In this document: positions 25,701-36,999 of the stretch, piece by piece
How the letters are laid out: each line of letters opens with the position of its first letter
Position numbering within the stretch: the stretch's first letter is position 1
Origin: Sanghuangporus weigelae
Taxonomy: Eukaryota; Basidiomycota; Agaricomycetes; Hymenochaetales; Hymenochaetaceae
Direction of reading: 5' to 3'
NCBI GenBank assembly: GCA_033182465.1
Contig: CP137321.1
Span: 496,001 to 560,000, forward strand
Length of the DNA: 64,000 bases
Translations under genes and position numbers: made by a program
The notes under the pieces: generated by a model
Database searches by the model: none
What the model was told of the DNA's origin: nothing
What the model saw: only the letters and a program-made list of their open reading frames with translations

Positions 25701-28700
25701 TGTCTGAAATCGCGACAACAGTCGGCCAGTCTCTCGAAATCAAGGGAACGGCTGGTGCACCAGATTCGGACCTAGATAGTATGGAAGATATGGAGCTTCG
25801 TCAGAAGATTCAAGAACTCGAGAAGGATGTAAGAAATCTTCTGGAACCATTACCATGCATGAGCTGAAGTTTCCATCCAGAAAAGTACATTGGAAAGTGA
25901 ACTCGAGTCAGTTCGTATTGAGATCGAGACACTGAAGACTCTTCCCGGATTGAACGCTTCAAAAGGAGGGAAAGAGGCGCGTTCGTTTTATTGTAGACGC
26001 ATAGGGTCCTTGCTGACAACTTCTCGTTCTCGGTCCCGAACAGAGCATCCAAGGACTTGTCCAACGCTTAGTCTTGAAGGAGAAGCAGGTTGTTCAGCTG
26101 CGAGCTGAAGTAGACCGTCTTAAGTCGAACCAGCTATCTGATGTTCGAGAAACAGTAAGTCTCGAGCTAGTATGCAGTTGTGAACCTAGCTTACGGTAAT
26201 TGTAGGAGGATCGTACGAAGCAAGAGCGAGATCGAGTAAAATGGAATGCGCTGTCGGAGGAAATTGTTGATCTGAAGAAGAAGGTGAGCTGGTTCCTCCT
26301 TTTAACATGCAGATGCACTTAAATTATGTGTTACAAAGAATGAGGAGGTAGAGTCGCTCCTCCAGCGAAAGGATAAGGAAGTACTCTACTTGAAGCGGGC
26401 CATGGAATCGGTATATTCTCGGCTTCACAGTAATACGGACAAACGTGACGCCCAGCAACGGCAAACACAAGTTCGCGATCTAGATGCGGAAAAGATAGCT
26501 GCTAGTGCGGTAGAGGCATTGTCTGCCAAGGACGATGAGATTGGTGCTCTTCGTGCTAAAGTCCAGAAATTGCAAGAAGATTTGAAGGCGAAACCAAAGT
26601 TCGTGACAGAAAGCGAGTTCAAGAAAGGTGTCCCTCCGCCCCCACCTCCTCCTGTCTCTCCTGTATCCAGAGATGCGGATAGACCACGTACATTGTCGCC
26701 GCCACCGACTCCCAAGTCGACAAAGTCATCCTCAATTGGTACCGATTCTCCTGTCCCGCCAGTACCTCCGCTATCTTCGAGCTCTCCTGCTCCTCCACCC
26801 CCACCCCCGATCCCTTCTCCGTTGGGACTATCACCTCCACCTCCACCGCCATCGCCCCCACCCGCACCTGGCATGCCTCCACCTCCTCCACCGCCTCCCG
26901 GAATGAATCGCAAGGATCCACCAGTTCCAAGCATCGCTCTTCCTGGAAAACGCCTAAAGCCGTTCTTCTGGACTAAAGTCACCAACAAGTCCACTGGACC
27001 GACAGTTTGGGACGACGTATCCACTTCTGTGCCTTCTATTGACTTGGATTTGAAGGAACTGGTTGATACATTTGCTTTGGATGCTGCCCCGGTGAAAGTG
27101 TCTTTGTCACCTCTTAACTCCCCGAGAAAGAATTCCGTGCTGACATTGTTGGATACCAACCGGGCTAATAATATTCGTGAGTACTGGAAATGCGGACATG
27201 ATCAAGGCAGTTATTCACGCATTTCCTATATTGTAGTGATCATGCTCTCGCGAATGAAACCTTCACTCTCAGAAATCAAGAGTGCTTTATTGGCAATCGA
27301 CGATTCTGTTCTGAGTGTTGATGACTTGAAGGCGATTGCGAGGCATTTGCCAACGCCAGAAGAGGTAGAATACTTTTCTGCGGGTCTTATACGCGTAAAA
27401 TCTGACTTGTGTCCCAGATCAAACGTATTGACGAGTTCGGTGATGTTAAGCAGCTTGCGAAGGCAGATCAGTACTTGAAAGAGGTGGGAAGCTATCCATT
27501 CACTAATTTGATTTGACTGTTACTTACAATCAACAGATTGGAGACGTACCTCGGGTGTCGGAACGTATCAGTTGCATGCTATATCGCAGGAAGCTTGAGC
27601 TAGACATCGAAGAAACTCGACCAGAACTCGATATTGTCCGACATGCTACGAAAGAATTGAAATCGTCAAATCGCTTCAAACAGGTTTTGAAGGTATCGTG
27701 TGATCCAATCGATCCTCCAACAATGCTTTTAAGCTATTCTCTAGACTGTCTTGACAATCGGTAATGCCTTGAATGGCTCGAGTTTCAGAGGAAATGCTCG
27801 CGGATTCCAATTGGAGGCTTTGTTGAAGGTGGATACTGCGTCGTGAAACGAAATGTCGTGCAGCTAACATCATATTAGATGAAAGAGACGAAGACTGTGA
27901 AAGCAAGCCCGGAATGTCCTACGTTACTTCATTACGTAGCTCGGATGCTCCTGAAGAGTGATGCAGAGCTGGTCAACTTCCTTGATGATCTGCCTCACCT
28001 TGAGGCAGCTGCTCGAGGTACGTAGCGCTCTTGTATGGTATGGTTTTCATCCGTCCATTCTGATGGGTGTTGCATAGTCTCTATGCAAACTGTCTCTGCA
28101 GCAGTAGGAACACTAGTATCTGGATTATCTCAAGTACAATCAGAAATCAAGGTACAAAGACAATGCAAAGCCGTCCATCCGGACGATCGGTTTGTCCAAG
28201 TTATGGAGGTATGCGATCTTTCCCACCGTCTACTTCACAACCTCAGCTGACACGTCTTGCAGCCATTCGTTGTCCAGGTTACCTCGAGCATCCAAGCACT
28301 CGAGAATATGAACAGGACAGTAGAAGCAGAGTTGAAGTCTCTTATGGCGTATTACGGAGAGCTAGTTGATTCGCCCGAAGGACCCAAACCAGAGGACTTC
28401 TTCAGTTTGATCGTTTCATTTTCATCGTCACTCAGGGTGGGTCGCTAGATCAGATAACAAACAAATTATCTGAGATACTCATTTTTGATGGTTTATTAGA
28501 AAGCGACACTTGAAGTGCATGAGGCCATGTCCAAAGCGGGACCTCGTGCATCTGCTGTGAATGGAAGGAAGGCTTCGGTTTCCTCGGTTACTGCCCAACA
28601 GGCATGTATACCTTCCTTTGTCCTTTCGGCGATTACTCACACATCTCAGACATTACAACCAAAGAGAACTCCTTCTGCACTCGCCCCTATACCTTCCAAG

Positions 28701-28892
28701 GAAGCAAGCAAAGCCCCCTCGAGTGCTTTCCTCATTCCTCCTCCGCCTGCTATTCCTTCAGAAGCGTCAGACACTCGACATCGGTCCGTCGGGCGCGGCG
28801 AGCTCGACGAGACTATCAAGAGCATGCGTCGTGGTGTACGAAGAGAGCGGAGTGTTCGTCCGCTGAGCAAGATTTTCTTGGATGGTTCTTGA
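22739..28892 (+). CDS. formin (SepA/Bni1-like actin nucleator)
   Basis: Nucleates and elongates actin filaments for polarised growth and septation. An N-terminal extension of over 300 residues opens with MATENPLIVPVISPSG and includes CMTVQDVVKAVCESLGLLK, which looks ubiquitin- or RA-like. Next comes the GTPase-binding/FH3 region (DLGLKGEKREAMRNMP, later CLRVLLNTE and VNAITTCPESLEER) and a coiled coil. FH1 at 26628-26910 is Pro-rich with repeated runs of PPPPPP. FH2 begins KRLKPFFWTKV and includes RANNI, ESIL-type helices and FRGNARGFQLEALL. The C-terminus LDETIKSMRRGVRRER resembles a diaphanous autoregulatory domain, so autoinhibition relieved by Rho GTPase is likely. Many 50-70-nt introns interrupt it. 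An upstream in-frame TTG is not used as start. Some internal exon limits, mainly 25.4-26.4 kb, are uncertain. Confidence 0.9.
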
Positions 28893-29083
28893 TGACTTTA
28901 TGACGTTAATGACTCCTTACATTTTTCGATATGTATATTGTACAATACAATCTTTCATTTTGTATTCACGGACAATCATACCATGTAACGACATCTACGG
29001 ACAATATACATACATACGAACATTGATATCCCAAAGATGAGTATCTGAGATTACTCTAGATATGTTGGAATGTACGAAAGGAT

Positions 29084-30523
29084 CTATTTTGTACCTCTAC
29101 TTTTGTTCAGAGGTGAAACAGCATCGCATCTGTCAACACAGTCCAAGAACAACTTGAAGAAGCCGTCCACCTTACAAGTAATTTCGTTAGTCGTCAGTAT
29201 GAAAGTGGACAAAAAAGCTGAATACGTCCAAACGCGCACTTACATACAAATTTTCAGCAACCAAGCAATTTTTACCCTCTCTTCCCCAAGTCTCATCGCA
29301 CCTCCGATAATTAAATAGATCTACAACGGTCTCTCCGGAAGTATGTGTACCCGTGAGCTCGATGTCGACTCTATGTCGCGTGCATTTGAATAGCTCGGGG
29401 TGGCCGACGTATGCGATGGTGAGTGCATCGTGCAGGGGAGGACCATCTTTGAATCCGAAAGTGGATTCGTAAGAAGAAGCGAAGAAACTGATGAGTGTTG
29501 AAAGTGTACGCCGAAGAGGTGTTTTAGATTGTGGAAGGGGAAGGATTGGGCTCGAAGAGGTTCGGGCTTGCTGAGGATCAAGAAGAGAGGCATGGATTGA
29601 CTTCGTGACTATCGCCGTGTGGGTTACGTTGATGGGTACCATGGTCTTCTTGACCGGCACATTTAACACTATTTGGGCTGCTTCAGCTGCAAGACAGGAA
29701 GTTCGTCAGGATCTATTGAATAGGACATTGAAGGCTGGATATATGCGTCTACTCACGGTCACATAAAATGTTATATTCTGAACCCTAAAAGTCAGTGTCG
29801 TTATTTCCTCGGTATCAGTGAATGTACAAACCTGCAACAGAAGAGCGGTTTCCTTGACCGACTCCCCCGCCCATAAAAACAAACTCCTCAATACTATCCA
29901 ACAAATCCGGATAAACACTAACAAAAAGTGCAATATTCGTCATTGGCCCAGTCGACACAACCGTAATTTTCTCTCCTTCCTTCATTGCATCCTTCACAGC
30001 TTTAGAAATGCCCTCGACAGCTCGAAGTCCTGCGCTCTCCGACTTCTCAAGCTGATTGCGGATCACTGGATGATCGTCGGCACTTGGAAGGCCCTCGACG
30101 CCGCCAAGACCGTCGAAGCCGTGGATCTCTGGATCGTGCTTCGCGGCTCTGAGAAGTGGAGAAGACGCACCTCGGTGCACGAGGATGGACGGATCTGCAC
30201 CGAAGGCGTAGAGACAACGGAGGGCATTCTTGAATGTATTGTCTGCATCTGTGTTTCCATGAACCTGGCGAAATAATTGATCGAGTCAGCTTTGACAGAG
30301 ACAATCTTCTCGAATTCAGAATCTAGTGTTCAATGCGATCAATGCGCCTACCGTTGAGATTCCAACTAACGTTATGCCCGGGATATGTATGGCGAGCAAG
30401 ATAGCAGTCGCATCGTCATGTCCCTGAAGAAGATAACAACAGATAGTCAATAAATGCTCAGTCAGTCATATTATTTTTTATATTTACTGGGTCACAGTCA
30501 AGCCAAACGCGTTTTCCAGCCAT
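29084..30523 (-). CDS. URH1: inosine-uridine preferring nucleoside hydrolase
   Basis: Hydrolyses purine or pyrimidine ribonucleosides to base and ribose for salvage. The first exon (30523-30488) encodes MAGKRVWLDCDP, and the next begins GHDDATAILLA, so an intron splits the calcium-binding DxDPGxDD signature. VHGNTDADNTFKNALR follows. The second signature, FMGGGVGQGNRSSVA joined to EYNILCDPEAA, is completed across an intron. The long third part carries FKDGPPLHDALTIAYV with the catalytic His-Asp. The last exon reads VDGFFKLFLDCVDRC and stops at 29084. The GTAAGT donor after AENLY, rather than the overlapping GTATGT two codons earlier, keeps frame. An extra Ser/Pro/Gln-rich insertion precedes the last domain. 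Substrate preference cannot be read from sequence. Confidence 0.92.
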
Positions 30524-30818
30524 GCCCGTTGTCTCTTGCCTCGCGTAAGAGGAATGAAAGTTGTTCCAAAGAACGAGAAGCGAGGCCGCGGATCAGAGGA
30601 TATCAAAGTTCGTGACCAAATATGGTTAGTACACAAATATACACCTACAAAGATAAGGTTGTGGCTGTGGCTATTTAGGCTACGCACCTGTTGTTAACCA
30701 CATCCACGTCCTCATCTTGGACCAGTCACTATCACCATCTTTTAATTCTTCTATATCAACGATACGATTTAGTTCTTGAATAAGAGAGAGATTATATTCG
30801 TTGGAAAAGGCTGCGTAG
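30524..30818. promoter_or_regulatory. shared divergent promoter URH1 / His-Arg-rich protein
   Basis: A 295-bp region between two oppositely read starts. No TATA box or recognised factor site was seen. Promoter role is inferred from layout. Confidence 0.45.
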
Positions 30819-31910
30819 ATGCAGCAGGAGGTCAATGATTTTTTCTTCCTGTCCGTGGTTCGTTCGTTTTGCTCATGTATATTTCGTTGCTTTTCAGGCT
30901 GCTCGCGTATACCAGGACGCCCCACCTTCAGCAGTGCGAGGATGGCTGAGACGTCTTGGTGGTATGATTACCTTTAACCGACGAAGAATCTACGAAGGAA
31001 AAAATGAAGTGAACGATGCACACGTCTATCGACAGTATGAACGTGATCGAAGACGAGGCCACCGGAGTCACTCGAGACATAGGAGCGGGGGTGCATACCA
31101 GAGAGATGAAGGACATCGTAGCGAAAGACACCATCCGTTTTTGCATTACCCATATCGGTGTCGTCCTACGTGAGTCGCCTCACAAACTTTGGAGAAGGAA
31201 GAAAAAAACTGATCTTATGCAGGTATCACGGCGCGCACTACCGTCTCTGGGGTTTCCTGACGCGAAAGAAGGAGCACATCACTCGCGGTGTCCAGATGCG
31301 CGAAGAAGCCGAGCGCGAGAGGCAGCGCGAACGCCGAAGACGGTTGAAGAGGCTTCAGGCAGAGGGTTTGGCTATCAGACTCGGAGCGAGGGAGATTACG
31401 CCTAGGGATCATTCGCGCGGGTATCGTAGCCATCATCACAGAGATAGACGTCGTGGGTTTACACCTATTGTTACGACCGCGGATGTTGGGCATGGGGTCT
31501 CCGTCCCAGTTCCAGCCACCACGCATGCCATACCTGTCGCACGGAGTGCGAGTGTTCGTACGCACCATCGCCATCACAGCAGCGGATATAGCACGACTGC
31601 TCCGCTAGTCCACGTTCATTCCCGAAGCCACAGCGGATCAGCTACTCCCGTCGTGCAAGTCGCGCATTCTCAATACACGAATGCTGCGCCTGTGGCAGTC
31701 TCGCACGCTGCGAGTTCTCGACATGGCCATGCCAATGAATATTATGATGACCGCGTCATACCTGTTGCGCGTTCATCTAGTCGGCACGGAAGTTCTCGGT
31801 ACGGTGATCCTGCTCTTTCACGCGCCTCGAGTTCGCGCCATGGACATGGACATTACCGCCATGCTCGCACACATAGCAGGACACCTTCGGAAGTCTATGT
31901 CGCGGCGTAA
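30819..31910 (+). CDS. uncharacterised His/Arg/Ser-rich protein
   Basis: Function not recognised. Three exons are proposed: 30819-30830 (MQQE), 30898-31169 and 31223-31910. The joins give AARVYQDAPPSAVRGWLRRL at the start and YRCRPTYHGAHYRLWGFL across the second intron. Codons 1-130 mix a compact, possibly folded part (GWLRRLGGMITFNRRRIYEG; HPFLHYPYRCR; WGFLTRKKEHITRG) with a basic His/Arg tract. A charged helix EEAERERQRERRRRLKRLQ follows. The C-terminal 170 residues are a disordered tail with recurring S-S-R-H-G units and V-I/T-P-V repeats. The composition suggests RNA binding or a scaffold, but nothing proves it. A 12-nt first exon is unusual; starting at ATG 30835 in the intron frame would be the alternative. 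Confidence 0.65.
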
Positions 31911-32601
31911 ATGCTATGTGAAAACTCTATTGGATCACATCACGACCTTTTACGACTTGTTACGATTATCTGTTTATTCTTTTTGGTTACCTTACTACGT
32001 ACTAACCAGATCGGTTATGCTTTTCCTTTTGGAAACTCAGCCTTGTAGTTCTGCGATGTATTTGAATGATGTATCTCTTTGTACGTAGTCCAGATTGCTC
32101 AGTGTAGTACAAGATACCTCGTTGTTCATTACCGTCTGTGTATGTACTGATGAAATTGAAGTGAAATGAAATGTGCTAACATGAATAGGAAGATATGGTT
32201 GCAAATGAAGTGCGATGACAAAACAAGACAATGAAGATGCATGTAGGAATGAAATGAAATCAATCAAACCGTCCATATATCCAACCAACCAATACCTACG
32301 ACCAATCAGAGCGGACATTAATCAAAATCAAACCGAACGGGACCAAACTAAACGCTATGACCTATCCTCCGCGCCACTAACTACCTTTTCTCTGTTCTTC
32401 TTTTTATTCTTTCGGCGGTTTCGTCGCTTTTTGGAGTGAGAGGACGGACTTTGTGTCGTGTCGTTGTTATCGATGTCGAGAACAGGAGGCCCCATTAGGT
32501 TTAGAAGTGGTAGACCTTCCTGTGGGCGTAAAGGTTTAGGATTCATGGAGATGGGGATGCCTAGTCAAATAAGTATGTTCAATAGTTGCTCTTGGATACG
32601 C
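31911..32601. other. convergent 3' intergenic region
   Basis: Two converging genes end here, 690 bp apart. The sequence is AT-rich with several ATGAAATG-like runs and no recognisable gene. It probably holds both polyadenylation regions. Confidence 0.5.
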
Positions 32602-33965
32602 TCAGAAGGACGTACTGTTACGTTTAGATTGGTACCCAGTTGTGATATTATCAACTTCTTTCTTCCCTTCCTCTTTTCCCTTTCCTTCCACGCTCCCATT
32701 AGCGAGACGAGGAGTCTGTTTATGATCTGTAACGATTTCTACGTCACCTTTTCTTCTCGTGCCCGTTGCTACCGGAGCATCCGATTCTGATTTATCGGTA
32801 CCATTGACTAGTGACCCGTTACTGTTGACATTCGCATTAGGTTGCCCCGAATTGCGATTTCTCTTCTTCCACCTCGCCTTTTTCCTCCTCTTTGACCCGG
32901 ATAAGGAATTATCGAAGGCACTTTGAGACGATGGCGGTACAGGAGTTACGAGTTGCTGGACTTGAGTATGGGACTGGGACTGTGTCGGGGAGACGGAGGT
33001 ACTGCCAAGCGTTGGAGAGGTAACTTTCGGATCGAGTCTCGGCCCATCCGCTTCCAGGTTATCAGTCTGTTCCGCTGCTCGTATTGTATCGCGCCGTGCA
33101 GACGTAGCAGCTTGACCATTAACCGCAAAGGTAATAAGCGGCGGCGATTTTTCTACACCGGAAGACGTTATGTTCCGTGTTTCTGCAAACAGGTTTACTT
33201 CCGAAGGCGGCAGAGTAGCTGCCTCGACCACTGGCGTCCGGGATGTTGAAACTGATACGCCATTGATCAACGGCGCGGATTTCGTAGAAGTAATCCCTTC
33301 TGATCGGGATTTTGTACCTTCCACGTCTTTGCGGTTTGTTCGCCCATTAATAGCGCTAGAGGACGTTTCCGACGTTTGCAGCTCCGGGGATGCAGTACGA
33401 TTGCGTTGTGAGGTAGATACACCATTAATGGCGGGAGCGGGCATCGCATTATCAAGTCTTTCCTTCCTAGCATCGTCTTTGGATTTGACCTTCTTCTTGG
33501 TAAGGCTAAATGGATCCACTCGTGCAACCTTCGCGCTCATACTCGACTCTCCCTTTTTACTTTCTTCCTCCTCTTCAACATCGTCGTCCAGCTTTCTTTC
33601 TGATTCCTCTTCACGCTTTCTCTTCTTATCGTTTCCAACTAGTCTGTACTTTAGTCTTGCTTCTTCCCGTGCACTTGGACCGACTTGATCAGATAGAGGG
33701 GCGCCGACGCCCAACCTTGATATTAATTACAATGTAAATTAGAATTTATGCTTAACAAGTGTCCTTGAAGTGCAAACCTAGCAGGACGTCTCATATAGTC
33801 TTGCAACTCCCTCTCCATCTCTTCAAAGGTCCGCTTCAGTCTTTTGCTAGGGCTCTTGGATGGTTTGACCCAGGACGAAACTAATGCCTCTTCCTCTGCC
33901 ATCGCCATGTTGATTTGCGCTTGTAAGGCATCCAAGTCAATTTCTTGCTCGTCATTTTGTGCCAT
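32602..33965 (-). CDS. DUF3245-like nuclear/nucleolar protein
   Basis: Uncharacterised conserved protein. The first exon runs from 33965 to about 33779 and reads MAQNDEQEIDLDALQAQINM, ALVSSWVKPS, then FEEMERELQDYMRRPA. One intron with donor GTTTGC and acceptor ATCAAG joins it to RLGVGAPLSDQ and AREEARLKYRLVG. The combination of an S-W motif, an LGxGAP motif and a short K/L..LVG motif is what I recall for the DUF3245 family. The remaining 300 or so residues are disordered, Lys/Arg/Ser/Thr-rich and interrupted by a strongly basic SKRRKKARWKKRNRN stretch, which suggests nuclear or nucleolar location. It stops at 32602. It is divergent from GEMIN2, 217 bp apart. The family call is tentative; the exon join is well supported. 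Confidence 0.7.
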
Positions 33966-34182
33966 GGCTCCATTGGCAAGAGGTGAAGCGAGAGAGAGGA
34001 AGATAAGGAACTTATAGAGTGGGAGTAACTGTGATCAATGTAGCATTTCCGCTTTTTTTTTTTAAAGCTGCTGTTACGAAAAAGGTAACACGATCCGCGT
34101 CGGTTTACGCCAACTTGAATCCGCCTCGGCCTCGCCTTCTTCTGACACTCACTACGCATCTGTAGACCGTCCAGCTTGGCTA

Positions 34183-35556
34183 ATGGCGGGAAGGAAACGC
34201 TCGTGGTATACCATGCAGGGCTCGGATGATGAAGACGAGCCATTGGTGGGTAGGCAGACTTTGCCAGTAGCAAATCTGCCGGAGACATTCAATGGTGAAC
34301 CGAAGGATGGTCTGCAATACCTCTTCATGGTTCGGTTGGTACTTCCCTTGCTTATTCTACTCTGGTATTGATAACATTGTAGGCGAGATGCCAAGAAGCT
34401 GCCTTTCTACACGCGCACGCAAAAGCCTTATGAAACTGTTGCTGCAAAGCCTCAGACTAAGACGCAAGCCGTAAAGGAGAATCGCGTTGTACTACCCTCT
34501 GAAGAATGGCGTGCCGTCTTTATAAAGAGATTTAAGAACTTCCGAAAGGTACTCATCACATTCAGCATTCTCAAAGTCTTTTATCTAAAACTTTGGTTTA
34601 CAGAACTCCTTGCAACCAAGTATCGGGGTCGAGCTTCCTTCGCTCCCTTCTCCGGGCCAATCAAAATTCATGCCAGAGAAGAAAGAACGCGATAAATGGT
34701 GGGCGTTTATCAACGGTCACCCAGAGCATGAGTGGAATCCTCCGAAAAGCCCTAAGAAGCCACGAGGAAAGTTTGCGCGACAGAGTATACATCCGGACCA
34801 ATCTAGCGTCAATGATGTTGGACAATATGAAGTACCTATGACAGAAGAGATGCCAACTGACGTTGCCGAGTCTCACGAAGTATTGGTTGTCAACGAATTC
34901 GGTGAAATAAGGGAGGATGAGAAGGATACGGATCGAGATTTACAAGAATTAGAAGTGGGCGACGCTGCTTTATTGCCAACTCCCTTTGCAACGCCACAGC
35001 CTGAGAAGCGCTTTAAGGCATCGGAACGAAGAACAGCAGGGCCACGGCATCCTACTCCCACACTACTCAAGCCTATAGACAGTGTATGTTTCTGCTGTTT
35101 CCGTCTACCTACATATTCTAACGTATTTCTCTGATCTAGCGCTATTGCATGCATCTTCTCATGTACTTCTCACATTGGATAACACAACATCTAGAACACC
35201 TCGAGTCAGGACAAATATCTTCTCCTTTCTCCCATCTATCACAAAACCACGCGCGATGGATGTTCGCACTGCTTTCACGAGTAGATGATTACCTTACGGG
35301 CGATGAGCTTAGTACATTGCGAGGTTTAGCCCGAGCATGCATTGCCTTCATCAAAGACCTCAACAAGAACAACGGCACGTCAGTATTTAGTTCTGATGGG
35401 AATTTAGGAGGGAGTTCTGGAATACGATGGGTTGGAGACCCTTCTGATGCACCACTGGACGAACGGGCGTGTTGGATGATTGTAACTATTGTTACGGATT
35501 TCTGGGGACAGAAGGACTTATGGATAGATGCGGAGAGTGATCTTAATGGGAGTTGA
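34183..35556 (+). CDS. GEMIN2: Gemin2 / SIP1 family snRNP assembly protein
   Basis: Component of the SMN-type complex that arranges Sm proteins for loading on spliceosomal snRNA. Four exons: from 34183 to LQYLFMVR, then RDAKKLPFYTR to KRFKNFRK, then NSLQPSIGVELP to LKPIDS, then RYCMHLLMYFSHWI to the stop at 35556. Family features are LPVANLPETFNGEPKDGLQY near the N-terminus, EEWRAVFIKRF with the later DKWWAFINGHPEH block, and an all-helical C-terminus with HARWMFALLSRVDDYLTGDE, LRGLARACIAFI and CWMIVTIVTDFWGQKDLW. The middle (about residues 150-270) is a less conserved acidic/Pro linker. The third intron donor is GTATGT after GAC AGT. Divergent from the DUF3245-like gene, suggesting a common promoter. 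Confidence 0.9.
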
Positions 35557-35910
35557 TCCAATGTCGCTGGTGTATTTCCACCTTCTGGATATAATATACC
35601 TGTACTCACCATATTTCCGTTTATTGCATCGTCTTTTTTTATGCCTTGGCTTCAGATGTCTATCTGTGTCGGGACCGATGGATTCTGACTTACTGAAATG
35701 AATCAAAGCGAGTCATAGGGCGCAATTGATCCGGGCATGTGCAAAGCAGTTGCGGGGTCAATAATAAATATCAATGCTGGCCATATTTATAGCGTATAAG
35801 AGACGGATTCTCCCTTCTCGTCTTTCTAGTCTGCTTTTCTCCTGCAGTCGTATTGAAGGCCATCGCTTCTGTATCCTGGGACACTCTGGCAAGAAGTCAA
35901 CAGCTCTGAC

Positions 35911-36848
35911 ATGGACGAAAACCCTCTCTTGAAGGATCGTGGCTCTGAAGCATTAATGCCTTTATTCAAGGAGAAACTCGAGGTTAAGCGCCTAAAGTCA
36001 AGTGTTCCTTTGTGTATCTTTGACTGGCACTGAACTTAAATCAGAGGACATTGCTCAAACGTCGAAGACGTTGCTAGATCCCGCGATACTCGATCCACTG
36101 TCGGAGTCCATTCGCGAGACTCCCGCGCGTCAATCCGATTTTCAGTATCATAGTTGATCTGAGGTGATAGCTTGGACTAGGAAACACATCCGAAATGGTA
36201 CGGGCTGATTGAGCGTGCCCGGTTTCCAGTATTCGCGTCGCAATGGGCCAGACGCAAGTGGGGCTTGACTATCAATCATGGACAAGCAGTAATTAGCGTG
36301 TAAGCAATTCTGGTAACCCTCCTGGTCTGCTATCGGTGGATAATAGATCGTATCACAGGTTGCCTGGTCCAGAGAACATTAAAATGAGTAAACTGGATAT
36401 GGCGTACATATATGCTGCTCGTGCTCTGGACTTCATTGGAAAATCGAAACAGCAACGAAAGGCAAATATTGTACCCAAATCGTCTCTCGGAAGTTTCCTT
36501 TTATTAAAGACTTCGCCCGCATTCTCGACAGAGACTCGACGAAGCTGGGAAGACCCTCTCCGATCTCATTCGAGACTCATTCGGCGACGACGCAAACAAA
36601 ATGTATCACATTGCTGCTCTTGCAAAGGAATCGGATGTGATGCACTGGTCAGCGCTGAAAGTGGCAGACGACAAAGGGCGATCGACATCCGCTCTTGCAA
36701 TGAATCTACTCCACACGGAGTTCTTCCAGTACAAGGGCTCAAGGGCTTTGAATGTGTTGCCGAGACGTTTATCGGCAAGAACGACCCGACCTGGGATCGG
36801 TCTCCGGTGGAGATCTCGCTCATGTTCCGTCCGTATAAGGAGTACTGA
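35911..36848 (+). pseudogene. decayed copy of the neighbouring GNAT acetyltransferase
   Basis: The plus strand carries pieces that match, in order, the intact minus-strand acetyltransferase at 37000-38044. LSESIRETPA matches LEKYIRETPD. SQWARRKWGLTINHGQAV (about 36236-36294) matches SQWARRKWGLSVNHGRAV. AARALDFIGKSKQQRK matches INRALDIVGKTEMQRR. RLDEAGKTL matches RFDEVGRKL. VAETFIGKNDPTW matches IAEILIGDDDPTW. The frame changes at least twice after 36600, including inside the acetyl-CoA loop (KGIGCDALVSA versus RRGYGGALLDA). Stops interrupt the first half, so no full protein can be made. The 5' limit is uncertain, with an ATG at 35911 as a guess. It lies tail-to-tail with its relative, so it is an inverted duplicate rather than a tandem one. 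Confidence 0.82.
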
Positions 36849-36999
36849 GGCCAGGAAAAACAAATCGGCCAGTATGCTATTATCTTCCAAAGCTCCTTTA
36901 TTACATAGAGTGTATGTCTCCTATAAAAATTACATGTTGCTTTGTACTGTACATTGCTCCAGATTAGAAATGATTGCAGTATAAGTGGCAGTTTTAGCT

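Noticed and set aside
26425-27159. Gly-rich 244-codon ORF antisense to the formin
   Set aside because: It is the reverse of the Pro-rich FH1 codons, a usual artefact.
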